Positions 1-5,996 of a stretch of 7,306 nt of DNA are shown piece by piece. The position numbers and the translations under genes are program-made. Origin of the DNA: an uncultured Granulosicoccaceae bacterium. Lineage in GTDB: Bacteria > Pseudomonadota > Gammaproteobacteria > JABXHR01. Positions within the stretch are counted from its first letter, which is position 1, and each line of letters begins with the position of its first letter. The stretch is from the NCBI GenBank assembly GCA_937921805.1, contig CAKZUS010000233.1:1-7306 (forward strand), written 5' to 3'. The notes beneath the pieces are model-generated. The model made no database searches. It saw only the letters and a program-made list of their open reading frames with translations, and was not told the DNA's origin.

Positions 1-8
1 CATAGCCT

Positions 9-1211
9 ATGACTTCTGCACTGAGTCTTGAACATGCCCTCGCGGCGGTGATCGAGGCAGCGCGTTTGTTGCCGACGGAGACGGCTGAGATCGATACTGT
101 CGGCGGGCGTTACTGTAGCGAGAGCATCTCGGCGCTGCGCCCGACGCCGCCGTTTGATGTCTCGGCGATGGATGGCTATGCGGTGGCGGCGACGCCTGCG
201 GCGCTCAGGTTGCCGCTGCGCATCGTGGGGCAGGCGCTGGCGGGGCATCCTTATGCGGGCGAGGCGATCAGGGCGGATGAGGCGGTGCGCATTACGACTG
301 GCGGAACGATGCCCGCTGGGGCGCAGTGGGTGGTGATGCAGGAGAATGTCGAGCGGCAGGCGGGGCAGATTGTGGCGCTGCGCGGCGCGAATGCGGAGTC
401 GTTTGTGCGCGAGCGGGGGAGCGACACGCCCGACGGGGCGACGATTGCGACGCGCGGGCAGCGGCTAGACGCTGTGACGCTCGCGCGCTGCGTGGCGCAT
501 GGGGTGACGCGGGCTTGTGTCTTTCAGCGGCCGGTGGTGACGGTGCTGTCGACGGGCGATGAGCTGGGCGCGGCGGGCATTGCGGACAGTAACCGCCCGA
601 TGCTGATGCAACTGCTGCGCGATAGCGGGGCGACGGTGCGCGATGGCGGCACGCTGCCGGACGATTACGAGACGATTGCCGAGGCGCTGCGCGAGTCGGC
701 GCAGCACAGTGATGTGGTGCTGACCAGCGGCGGCGTGTCGGTGGGCGATGCCGATTATCTGGGGGCGGTGCTGCAGTCGCTGGGGCAGATGCACTTCTGC
801 CGCGTGGCGGTCAAACCTGGCAAGCCCTTTACGCAGGGGAAGATCGGCGATCGGGCGCATTATTTTGGCCTGCCGGGCAATCCGGTGTCGGCGATGGTGA
901 CGTGCGCGGTCTTTGTGCTGCCGTATTTGCGCGCGATACAGGGGCGGCACTATCAGAGCGCGATGGACGCCCTACCGGCGCCGTGGCCGCTGCCGGCTGC
1001 CGAGGCGCTGCCCAAGCAGGCAGGGCGGGCGGAGTTTCAGCGGGTGCGGGTGGAGCGGGGGCAGCTCTACGCTTGCGGCGCGCAGGACTCGCATCGGCTC
1101 GCCAGTCTGGCGCAGGCCAATGCCTTAGCGCTGCTGGCGCCCGAGAGCACGGGGGCGAAGGTGGGCGATATACTACCGGTCTATCTGTTCAGTGAGTTAC
1201 TCGCGCCATGA
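9..1211 (+). CDS. moeA: Molybdopterin molybdenumtransferase MoeA
   Basis: MoeA inserts molybdate into adenylylated molybdopterin, the last common step of molybdenum cofactor synthesis in the cytoplasm. The 400-residue product has the usual family length (E. coli MoeA is 411). Visible family motifs in order are PPFDVSAMDGYAV (about residues 47-59, with Asp55 in the conserved MDGYAV core), TGGTMPAGA near residue 97, VLSTGDEL, DSNRPM, the molybdopterin-binding type SGGVSVGD loop at 240-247, then VKPGKPF and GLPGNPVSAMV, followed by the C-terminal domain IV. The ATG at 9 gives a complete N-terminus, but only eight bases precede it, so its ribosome site and upstream neighbour are mostly out of view; a TAG at 3-5 could end a previous gene. 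Its last codons overlap the start of the RDD gene by ATGA, suggesting co-translation. Codons strongly favour G in the third position (GCG, GGG, GTG), unlike valS. Assignment is firm. Confidence 0.97.
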   Translation: MTSALSLEHALAAVIEAARLLPTETAEIDTVGGRYCSESISALRPTPPFDVSAMDGYAVAATPAALRLPLRIVGQALAGHPYAGEAIRADEAVRITTGGTMPAGAQWVVMQENVERQAGQIVALRGANAESFVRERGSDTPDGATIATRGQRLDAVTLARCVAHGVTRACVFQRPVVTVLSTGDELGAAGIADSNRPMLMQLLRDSGATVRDGGTLPDDYETIAEALRESAQHSDVVLTSGGVSVGDADYLGAVLQSLGQMHFCRVAVKPGKPFTQGKIGDRAHYFGLPGNPVSAMVTCAVFVLPYLRAIQGRHYQSAMDALPAPWPLPAAEALPKQAGRAEFQRVRVERGQLYACGAQDSHRLASLAQANALALLAPESTGAKVGDILPVYLFSELLAP

Positions 1212-1645
1212 AGCCCGCCGGACCTTTTCGCCGCCTCTTTGCCTGGACTTATGATTTGCTGCCGCTGGTGGCGTTGGTGCTGCTCATCAATGCGGCGAGT
1301 GTGTCGCTCAATGGGGGCTTGGCCACACAGGGCATAATCGCGCGCAGTCTGACTTTTGCGCTGATGGTCGGGGTGGTCAGCGGCTATTTTGCGCTCAGTT
1401 GGCGACGCGGCGGCCAGACGCTGGGCATGCGCGCCTGGAAGCTGATTTTGCGCCGCCACGATGGTGCTGCGCCGAGTTGGCGGGAGTGCTGGATTCGCAG
1501 CGGCGTGGCCTGGATCACGCTGCCGCTGGCGCCGCTCGATTGGGTCAGCGCTTGGGGAGGGCGGCGTAGCCTCGTGGAGCGGATGCTCAACACCGAGGTG
1601 CTATACGACGCGAATCTGGGAGAAGCCCGTCAGAGCTTGTACTGA
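1208..1645 (+). CDS. RDD-family small membrane protein
   Basis: This 145-residue protein is a short RDD-domain inner-membrane protein. It opens with PFRRLFAWTYDLLPL, matching the RDD start in which an Arg and an Asp flank the first helix. Hydrophobic segments lie at about 15-33 and 46-64, with a weaker one at 95-113. Between them is the diagnostic RGGQTLGMRAWKL at 67-79, and near the end RRSLVERMLNTEVL (119-132) corresponds to the usual LHD-R-x-T-x-V signature, with Val-Glu in place of His-Asp. The biochemical role of these stand-alone RDD proteins is unknown; some larger relatives have been linked to ion transport. The ATG lies in the moeA stop (ATGA, 1208-1211) and has no strong Shine-Dalgarno, so translation is probably coupled to moeA. 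Its 3' end overlaps the convergent lptG gene by 16 bases. From memory, RDD genes are often found beside lptFG in Pseudomonas-like bacteria, which supports its reality. Confidence 0.9.
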   Translation: MKPAGPFRRLFAWTYDLLPLVALVLLINAASVSLNGGLATQGIIARSLTFALMVGVVSGYFALSWRRGGQTLGMRAWKLILRRHDGAAPSWRECWIRSGVAWITLPLAPLDWVSAWGGRRSLVERMLNTEVLYDANLGEARQSLY

Positions 1646-1647
1646 CG
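1628..1647. repeat. Inverted repeat spanning the two convergent stop codons
   Basis: A perfect 6-base inverted repeat, CGTCAG at 1628-1633 and CTGACG at 1642-1647, encloses an 8-base loop. The left arm contains the lptG stop (TCA on the plus strand, 1630-1632) and the right arm the RDD stop (TGA, 1643-1645). Neither strand continues into a T-run, so this is not a standard intrinsic terminator. Part of the symmetry comes simply from two facing TGA stops. It could still slow polymerases arriving from both sides; that is inference. Confidence 0.45.
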
Positions 1648-2700
1648 CCGATACAACCACGCGAATATGAGCAACACTAGCAGCATCGGTACAGCGCCCG
1701 CCAGCATCGTAGGCAACCCCAAAATGGCGCCGCCCTGCGCCAGCAAACGCTCTAGGACTTGGTAGCTAATCGCTGCCAAACAAGCGAGAAACACCCGCCG
1801 ACCGCCGCCGCCATCGCGCTGCAGCCCCAATACCGACAGCGCGCAACACGCGAGTAATAGCCCCGTCGCCACGGGCGACCACAGCCGCGACCACAGCGCT
1901 TGCTCTAGCTCCAGAGTCGGCACGCCCAGCGGGCGGGCAGCCTGCACACGGGTGTGCAGCGCACGCAGGCTCAGCAGGCGGGGATCTTGGTCGAGTACGC
2001 GCAGCAAGGCGAAGTCGATACGCCCCTGCCACGTGGAATCCCCCAGCGACTGCCACTGCGGCGCCTCGCCTGTCAGCAACACTTCGCTGTCGCGTAGGGT
2101 CCACGCGCCGTGTTCGGTGAGCTGCCCGCCGCCAGCGCGTAGGACGCGCTGCACGCGCCCGTCGCGGCGCTCGAAGATCATGGCGGCGCGAAAGGCCCCG
2201 CTCTCATCGACGCCATTGAGCAAGACAATATGCTCGTCTACCCGCAGCCATAGCCCGTTTTGGGCCGCGCGGCGCTCGCTCTGCCCGAGGGCTTGTTCGT
2301 GGTAGTGCTCGGCGGCGCTGTTCATCGGTGTGGCGACCCACTCGCTCAGCGCCACCCACAGCAGGCTCGCGCACAGGCCAAACCACCCAGCGAGGCGCAT
2401 CATGCGCGGGCGCGACAGGCCCAGCGTCGTGGCGGCTACTAGCTCGTTACTCGCCATGAGTTGCGCGAGTCCCAACACCCCGCCGACCACTACGCCGATC
2501 AGCCACACCCGAATCACATCTTCGGGCAGTTGCAACAGGCTGTACATCAGCAATTGCGGCAAGCCAAAGCCGCCCTGGCCCAGGTCGGGCAAAGCGCCCA
2601 GCAGCGCCCCCACCCAGGCCAACACTGCGAGCACTAACAACACCCCGACGGTCGCACTCAGCATGCGCCACAGCAGGTGGCGCTCCAAGAGGGTGATCAT
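1630..2700 (-). CDS. lptG: LPS export permease subunit LptG
   Basis: LptG pairs with LptF and the LptB ATPase dimer in the inner membrane. The complex extracts lipopolysaccharide and pushes it onto the LptC-LptA bridge to the outer membrane. The product is 356 residues (E. coli LptG 360). Predicted membrane helices lie near 12-37, 61-82, 101-120, 274-293, 302-320 and 328-348, with a large periplasmic beta-jellyroll region of about 124-268 between helices 3 and 4, the YjgP/YjgQ family layout. The cytoplasmic coupling segment LAQLMASNELVAATTLGLS (78-96) matches the family's LA-x-x-SELV pattern, and LWSRLWSPVATG (269-280) opens the second membrane half. The frame is open for 85 codons further upstream inside lptF, but the ATG at 2700 is chosen because it gives the family N-terminus MITLLERHLLWR, overlaps the lptF stop as ATGA and follows a GAGG ribosome site. 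The 3' end overlaps the RDD gene by 16 bases. Confidence 0.96.
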   Translation of the reverse strand: MITLLERHLLWRMLSATVGVLLVLAVLAWVGALLGALPDLGQGGFGLPQLLMYSLLQLPEDVIRVWLIGVVVGGVLGLAQLMASNELVAATTLGLSRPRMMRLAGWFGLCASLLWVALSEWVATPMNSAAEHYHEQALGQSERRAAQNGLWLRVDEHIVLLNGVDESGAFRAAMIFERRDGRVQRVLRAGGGQLTEHGAWTLRDSEVLLTGEAPQWQSLGDSTWQGRIDFALLRVLDQDPRLLSLRALHTRVQAARPLGVPTLELEQALWSRLWSPVATGLLLACCALSVLGLQRDGGGGRRVFLACLAAISYQVLERLLAQGGAILGLPTMLAGAVPMLLVLLIFAWLYRRQYKL

Positions 2701-3734
2701 GCCCCCCTCGCGTAGCGGCGTCGGGCCAGCTCTAGGGCGCCCAGCCCAAACGCCAACAGCGGCAGCGCCATGCCCAGCAGTGGCGCGCCGCCGCTGGCCC
2801 ACTGCCGAGCGGCCACGAGCGTATTGGCTAGTATCAAGTACGCAATCACCGCCACCAACATGCGCCCATACGGCTGGCGTCGCGGCGGCATATGCGCCAG
2901 AGGCACCGCCAGCAGGGCCATCGCCAAGGCGCTGAGGGCGACGACGACGCGCCACATCAGCTCGATATGATCATCGCGCCCCCCCGCCCACAGGGTCGCC
3001 ATCGCGTGTTGCTGGCGCGTCCAGGTGGAGGAGTCGGACTCGCGCGCCGCCACGGCGATACCGTGCTGCGCGTAGTCGGTTTGCAGGGGGTATTCCCCAC
3101 GGTCGTCGAGCAGGCGCCCCGCTTGCAGTACCAGATAGAGCTGGGTCTGGTCGCTAAAATACTCGGCATGCGGCGCGGATTCGAGCGTAAACCCCTCGGC
3201 ACTGGGCGCGTAGAAAAACACATCGTCGAGGCGCTCGTCATTGCTGCTGGGGCCGGTGTAGACCACCGCGCCGCTGCGAAACTGGCTGAACTGCCCGGGC
3301 TGCAAACCCGCGACGGCATCGCTAATCGTCAACTGTTGGCGGGCCTGATGATCGGCACGCGCGGCGGCCGGAACGCCCTCTAGCGACAGGCCCAAGGTCA
3401 GTAGAAACATGGGCACGACGACCCACAACGACGCGCGGTAGAGGCGCCAGCCGCTCAGACCACAGGCCATCGCGGCGGCCATCTCGCTATCGCGATAGAG
3501 CCGCCCCAGGGCCAAGACAATGCCGAGTGCGATGCTCATGGGGGTGAGGTTGACCCACAGCCCCAGCATCTTCTCGCTCATGGCGCTCCACAGCGCCGAG
3601 CGCGGCACGCTGCCGTCGGTCACGCCGACCAATAATTCGGCTAAAGCACTGGAGAACAACACCAGCAGCAGCACGGCGGACACGGCCAACCAGGCGCGCA
3701 GAATCTGGCCTGCGATATAGCGCTCTAGGATCAT
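2697..3734 (-). CDS. lptF: LPS export permease subunit LptF
   Basis: LptF is the partner of LptG in the LptB2FG lipopolysaccharide exporter. The product has 345 residues, somewhat shorter than E. coli LptF (366). The start MILERYIAGQILRAW lines up with the E. coli beginning MIIIRYLVRETLK. Membrane helices are likely near 12-36, 58-78, 101-120, 260-282, 290-312 and 317-336, with a periplasmic jellyroll domain at about 121-258. Conserved pieces are LGRLYRDSEMAAAMACGLS (76-94), which is the LptB-contacting region, LQPGQFSQF (144-152) and WRVVVALSALAMALLAVPL (261-279). It is the first gene of the lptFG unit and is divergent from pepA, a classical gammaproteobacterial arrangement. No clear Shine-Dalgarno precedes its ATG at 3732-3734, and its promoter must lie in the 39-base gap or inside the start of pepA. 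The C-terminus carries a G-run and overlaps lptG by four bases. Confidence 0.96.
   Translation of the reverse strand: MILERYIAGQILRAWLAVSAVLLLVLFSSALAELLVGVTDGSVPRSALWSAMSEKMLGLWVNLTPMSIALGIVLALGRLYRDSEMAAAMACGLSGWRLYRASLWVVVPMFLLTLGLSLEGVPAAARADHQARQQLTISDAVAGLQPGQFSQFRSGAVVYTGPSSNDERLDDVFFYAPSAEGFTLESAPHAEYFSDQTQLYLVLQAGRLLDDRGEYPLQTDYAQHGIAVAARESDSSTWTRQQHAMATLWAGGRDDHIELMWRVVVALSALAMALLAVPLAHMPPRRQPYGRMLVAVIAYLILANTLVAARQWASGGAPLLGMALPLLAFGLGALELARRRYARGA
2702..2709 (-). promoter_or_regulatory. lptG Shine-Dalgarno in a G-run at the end of lptF
   Basis: On the minus strand GAGG (plus positions 2706-2709) stands 5 bases before the lptG ATG and merges into a run of six G (2702-2707). It lies within the last codons of lptF. 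It supports the 2700 start over the longer open frame. The lptF stop and lptG start share ATGA, so the same ribosomes probably re-initiate, keeping the two transporter halves in equal amounts. Confidence 0.6.
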
Positions 3735-3773
3735 CGCTGCGGTATCATGCGCTTTTTTGAGAAGGTAGACCGC
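3735..3773. promoter_or_regulatory. Compact divergent lptF-pepA control region
   Basis: Only 39 bases separate the lptF ATG from the preferred pepA ATG. For pepA there is a -10-like TATCAT at 3743-3748 (5 of 6 consensus bases) and a Shine-Dalgarno AGAAGG at 3760-3765, eight bases before the ATG at 3774. That would give a leader of roughly 19 bases. The region about 17 bases upstream (GCGCTC near 3720) is a poor -35. For lptF on the minus strand I see no convincing -10 and -35 pair: TTGGTC and TACCTT at 17-base spacing exist inside and before the pepA start but match poorly. Any two promoters here must overlap face to face. Confidence 0.4.
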
Positions 3774-5258
3774 ATGATCGAGCAGACCAAAAAGGACGGA
3801 ATAGTATCGGCAAGGGAAGACCAGCAGTGTGACGCGTCTACCGATCTTATCGCAATCAGTGTGAGCGAGGCGGGACAGTGGAGCGTCTGGGCCGAGCGCG
3901 CGGGGCTCGTTACACAGCTACAAGGCTTGTTTGCAGCGGGGCACGTGCGCGGCGTGCGCGGCAAAAGCACCTTGCTGTATGGCTTTGACGGCCTACCGGG
4001 GCAGCGGCTTTTGGTGCTGGGCGCCGGAGACCCAGATACCTTGTCAGTACGCGAGAGCGGCGCCCTGGCCCGCACCCTGGCTGAGCAGGCTCTGGAGCTA
4101 GGCGCCAGCCGTATTGCCTGCTGCCTGCACGGCGACCCGGCGACGCTCGCGCGGCACCTACAAATGGCAGCGTATACGCCCGAGGGCAAAACGCAAAACC
4201 CTGCCCCGACGCTGTTGCAGGCAGAGTTTTTGTGCTGCGATGCGCCAGCAGCGGTCGCCCAAGGCGCTGCGGCAGGTGTGGGCGTAAACACCACTCGGCG
4301 TCTGGCAGACCTGCCCGCCAATCGTTGCACGCCACGGTATCTGGCCGAGCAGGCCCAAGCGCTCGCAGACTCGCACCCGCTTATCCGTTGCGAGGTGCTC
4401 GATCGCGAGGCCATGGCACAACTGGGTATGCACTCGCTGTTGTCCGTCGCCCAAGGCAGCGCCGAGCCACCTGCACTCATCGTATTGCAATACCGAGCGG
4501 GCGCCCCAGACAGCGCCCCGACCGCCATCGTCGGCAAAGGCGTCACGTTTGATACCGGCGGGATCAGCATCAAGCCTTCGGCGGCGATGGACGAGATGAA
4601 GTACGACATGGGCGGCGCCGCTGCGGGGCTGGGCGTCGTCGCGGCTCTTGCGGCACGCGCGCAGCCTTTGCCAATCAATCTGGTGGTGGTGTTGCCCTGC
4701 GTGGAAAACATGCCCAGCTCTACGGCCACCCGCCCTGGCGACGTGGTCACTAGCCTCTCGGGACTAACTATTGAGGTGCTCAATACAGACGCCGAAGGAC
4801 GCTTGATCCTCTGTGATGCCCTCACGTATTGCGCGCGCTTCCAGCCGGCGCAGGTGATTGATCTGGCGACGCTCACTGGCGCTTGCGTCGGCGCACTGGG
4901 GCACCACCGCAGTGGAGTGTTTGGCAACGACGATGACCTGGTCAATGCCCTACTGGCCGCCGGAGACGCCAGCGACGACCGCGCCTGGCGCCTGCCGATG
5001 GATGACGACTACGACCAGGAGCTGGACTCTCGGTTTGCCGATATCGCCAATATCGCCAGCGTGCGCTGGGGCGGAGCGAGCCATGCGGCCTGCTTTTTAT
5101 CGCGTTTTTGTAAAGACTATCGTTGGGCGCATCTCGACATTGCCGGTACGGCGTGGCAGGGCGGCAAGAACAAGGGCGCCAGCGGCAGACCTGTGCCGCT
5201 ATTGCTGCATTATCTCGACCAGCTCGCGGCCAATCACGGCGCCGGTGACGCCTCTTGA
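3774..5258 (+). CDS. pepA: Leucyl aminopeptidase PepA (M17 family)
   Basis: PepA is a cytoplasmic, probably hexameric, two-metal aminopeptidase that removes N-terminal residues from peptides. In E. coli it also binds DNA, helping Xer recombination and carAB control; whether this one does is not visible. From the ATG at 3774 it has 494 residues (E. coli 503). All expected catalytic positions are present with family spacing: Lys255 and Asp260 in GKGVTFDTGG, Lys267 in ISIKPS, Asp278 in KYDMGGAAA, and Asp339, Glu341 and Arg343 in the signature NTDAEGRL (337-344). The C-terminus WAHLDIAGTAWQGGKNKGASGRPV is typical, with a four-base overlap into holC. An in-frame ATG at 3747 would add nine residues, but it lies inside the likely -10 box. 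The 3774 start has AGAAGG eight bases upstream and brings the N-terminus closer to the family length. The N-terminal domain (about 1-150) is much less conserved than the catalytic domain, as usual. Confidence 0.96.
   Translation: MIEQTKKDGIVSAREDQQCDASTDLIAISVSEAGQWSVWAERAGLVTQLQGLFAAGHVRGVRGKSTLLYGFDGLPGQRLLVLGAGDPDTLSVRESGALARTLAEQALELGASRIACCLHGDPATLARHLQMAAYTPEGKTQNPAPTLLQAEFLCCDAPAAVAQGAAAGVGVNTTRRLADLPANRCTPRYLAEQAQALADSHPLIRCEVLDREAMAQLGMHSLLSVAQGSAEPPALIVLQYRAGAPDSAPTAIVGKGVTFDTGGISIKPSAAMDEMKYDMGGAAAGLGVVAALAARAQPLPINLVVVLPCVENMPSSTATRPGDVVTSLSGLTIEVLNTDAEGRLILCDALTYCARFQPAQVIDLATLTGACVGALGHHRSGVFGNDDDLVNALLAAGDASDDRAWRLPMDDDYDQELDSRFADIANIASVRWGGASHAACFLSRFCKDYRWAHLDIAGTAWQGGKNKGASGRPVPLLLHYLDQLAANHGAGDAS
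5244..5248 (+). promoter_or_regulatory. holC Shine-Dalgarno with an upstream in-frame stop
   Basis: GGTGA at 5244-5248 lies six bases before the TTG at 5255. The TGA inside it (5246-5248) is a stop in the holC frame, so holC cannot start further upstream. Together these fix the unusual TTG as the start. Confidence 0.6.
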
Positions 5259-5680
5259 CACGGGTCACTTTCTATCTGGGACAGGGAGTTAGCGACCCGA
5301 CTCCCTACGTGGCACGGCTCTTGTTTCGTCTGCAAGCACGGCGGCGTCATGCGGTGGTTTGCGCACCCTCTGACATGGCGCTGGAGCTGGGCGCGCTGGA
5401 AGGCAGTCGCTTGGCCCGCGCAAGCTGGGATGCCTTGCCGCAAGCCGGATACTACGCCGTCTGTGAGGAGGCAGGGCACGTGGCCGAAGGTATCGCCTGG
5501 CACCACACCCTCATCAACATAGGACAACAGGTACCACCAGGGTTCTCGCGCTTCGAGGAAGTCTGGGAATGGGTGGGAGACGATATAGAGAGTGGCAGAG
5601 AGCGCTATCGCTATTACCGCGATAGAGGCTATCCGCTGCAGCACGATCATTCTTTGGTTGCTGAGAACTGGACTCAGTAA
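5255..5680 (+). CDS. holC: DNA polymerase III chi subunit HolC
   Basis: HolC (chi) binds the single-stranded-DNA-binding protein and, with psi (HolD), connects it to the clamp loader of the replicative polymerase. The product has 141 residues (E. coli 147). It begins TRVTFYLGQG like E. coli's NATFYLL. It has the central IAWHHTLINIGQQVP (80-94), corresponding to the family's IxW...DILINL, then FEEVWEWVGDD (100-110) and the C-terminal ERYRYYRDRGYPL (116-128), where E. coli has RERYKAYRVAGF. The start is TTG at 5255, overlapping the pepA TGA as TTGA. A stop three codons upstream in the same frame and no nearby ATG or GTG support it. The weak start codon fits a subunit needed in few copies and coupled to pepA. 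The family is variable in sequence, but motifs, length and position after pepA make the call strong. Confidence 0.92.
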   Translation: MTRVTFYLGQGVSDPTPYVARLLFRLQARRRHAVVCAPSDMALELGALEGSRLARASWDALPQAGYYAVCEEAGHVAEGIAWHHTLINIGQQVPPGFSRFEEVWEWVGDDIESGRERYRYYRDRGYPLQHDHSLVAENWTQ

Positions 5681-5720
5681 CCACAGCGGTAGCCATACCG
5701 CGTGACACACTGAGAGCAGC

Positions 5721-5906
5721 ATGAAACAACGAGATGTCCCCGTCCTGCGCAATGTGATTAAGCAGGGCAACCGCCGCATCATACAAACGCGGCGCGTCAA
5801 TACAGAAATTGATTTTGTTGTCGAGCGCATTGTCGAGAAGCACAGCCGAGCGATGCGCAAAGAGCTCAAAGCGGTGCTGAGTGTCATTGTGGATGTCAGT
5901 GAGTAA
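5721..5906 (+). CDS. Small basic protein of unknown function
   Basis: A 61-residue protein I do not recognise by name. The N-terminal part contains DVPVLRNVIKQGN (5-17) followed by an arginine-rich stretch with RR pairs at 18-19 and 24-25. The second half (about 28-58) is likely a long amphipathic helix: hydrophobic residues recur around charged ones in FVVERIVEKHSRAMRKEL, ending in AVLSVIVDV. I count 14 Lys or Arg against 8 Asp or Glu, a net charge near +6. There is no signal peptide, cysteine or obvious catalytic motif. From memory, short proteins with an (I/V)PVL-x-x-(V/I)(V/I) opening and a C-terminal helix occur near holC and valS in other proteobacteria; I cannot confirm homology. It starts 40 bases after holC with a weak GAGAG four bases before the ATG. 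GC is about 52% by hand count, below the roughly 68% in a moeA sample. It may bind nucleic acid or an acidic partner, but that is only inference from charge. Confidence 0.7.
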   Translation: MKQRDVPVLRNVIKQGNRRIIQTRRVNTEIDFVVERIVEKHSRAMRKELKAVLSVIVDVSE

Positions 5907-5986
5907 ACACGCAGCCAGTGCGGCACCGTGGCACCGCTCAACTCTGCGTCGCTGCTGCCGCTGATCTCAAAGATGAGAGTTCGCAC

Positions 5987-5990
5987 GGAG
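5987..5990 (+). promoter_or_regulatory. Shine-Dalgarno deciding the start of the FliL-like gene
   Basis: GGAG at 5987-5990 stands six bases before the ATG at 5997. The frame also offers a GTG at 5928 and an ATG further on at 5973, but neither has such a site, and both would put a polar extension ahead of the signal peptide. The ATG at 6003 is 12 bases away, too far for the best fit. Confidence 0.6.
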
Positions 5991-5996
5991 ACCCGC

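Noticed and set aside
465..950. A 161-codon minus-strand frame inside moeA
   Set aside because: It is His/Arg-rich shadow coding opposite conserved MoeA motifs, with no ribosome site or neighbour that supports it.
2330..2935. A 201-codon plus-strand frame opposite lptG and lptF
   Set aside because: The product is Pro/Ala/Thr/Ser-rich shadow sequence, and both genes beneath it match the Lpt permease family end to end.
2701..2955. Extension of lptG by 85 codons to an upstream ATG at 2955
   Set aside because: The added residues are Arg/Gly/Ala-rich shadow of lptF; the ATG at 2700 has the family N-terminus, a ribosome site and the ATGA overlap.
3731..4945. A 404-codon minus-strand open frame antisense to pepA
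   Set aside because: It lies wholly opposite a gene with full catalytic motifs, and its product is Ser/Arg/Ala/Pro-rich with no family motif. GC-rich genes commonly leave such stop-free antisense frames.
5922..5935. Direct repeat GGCACC-gt-GGCACC in the gap before the FliL-like gene
   Set aside because: A six-base repeat once, in GC-rich sequence, is expected by chance and has no further copies nearby.
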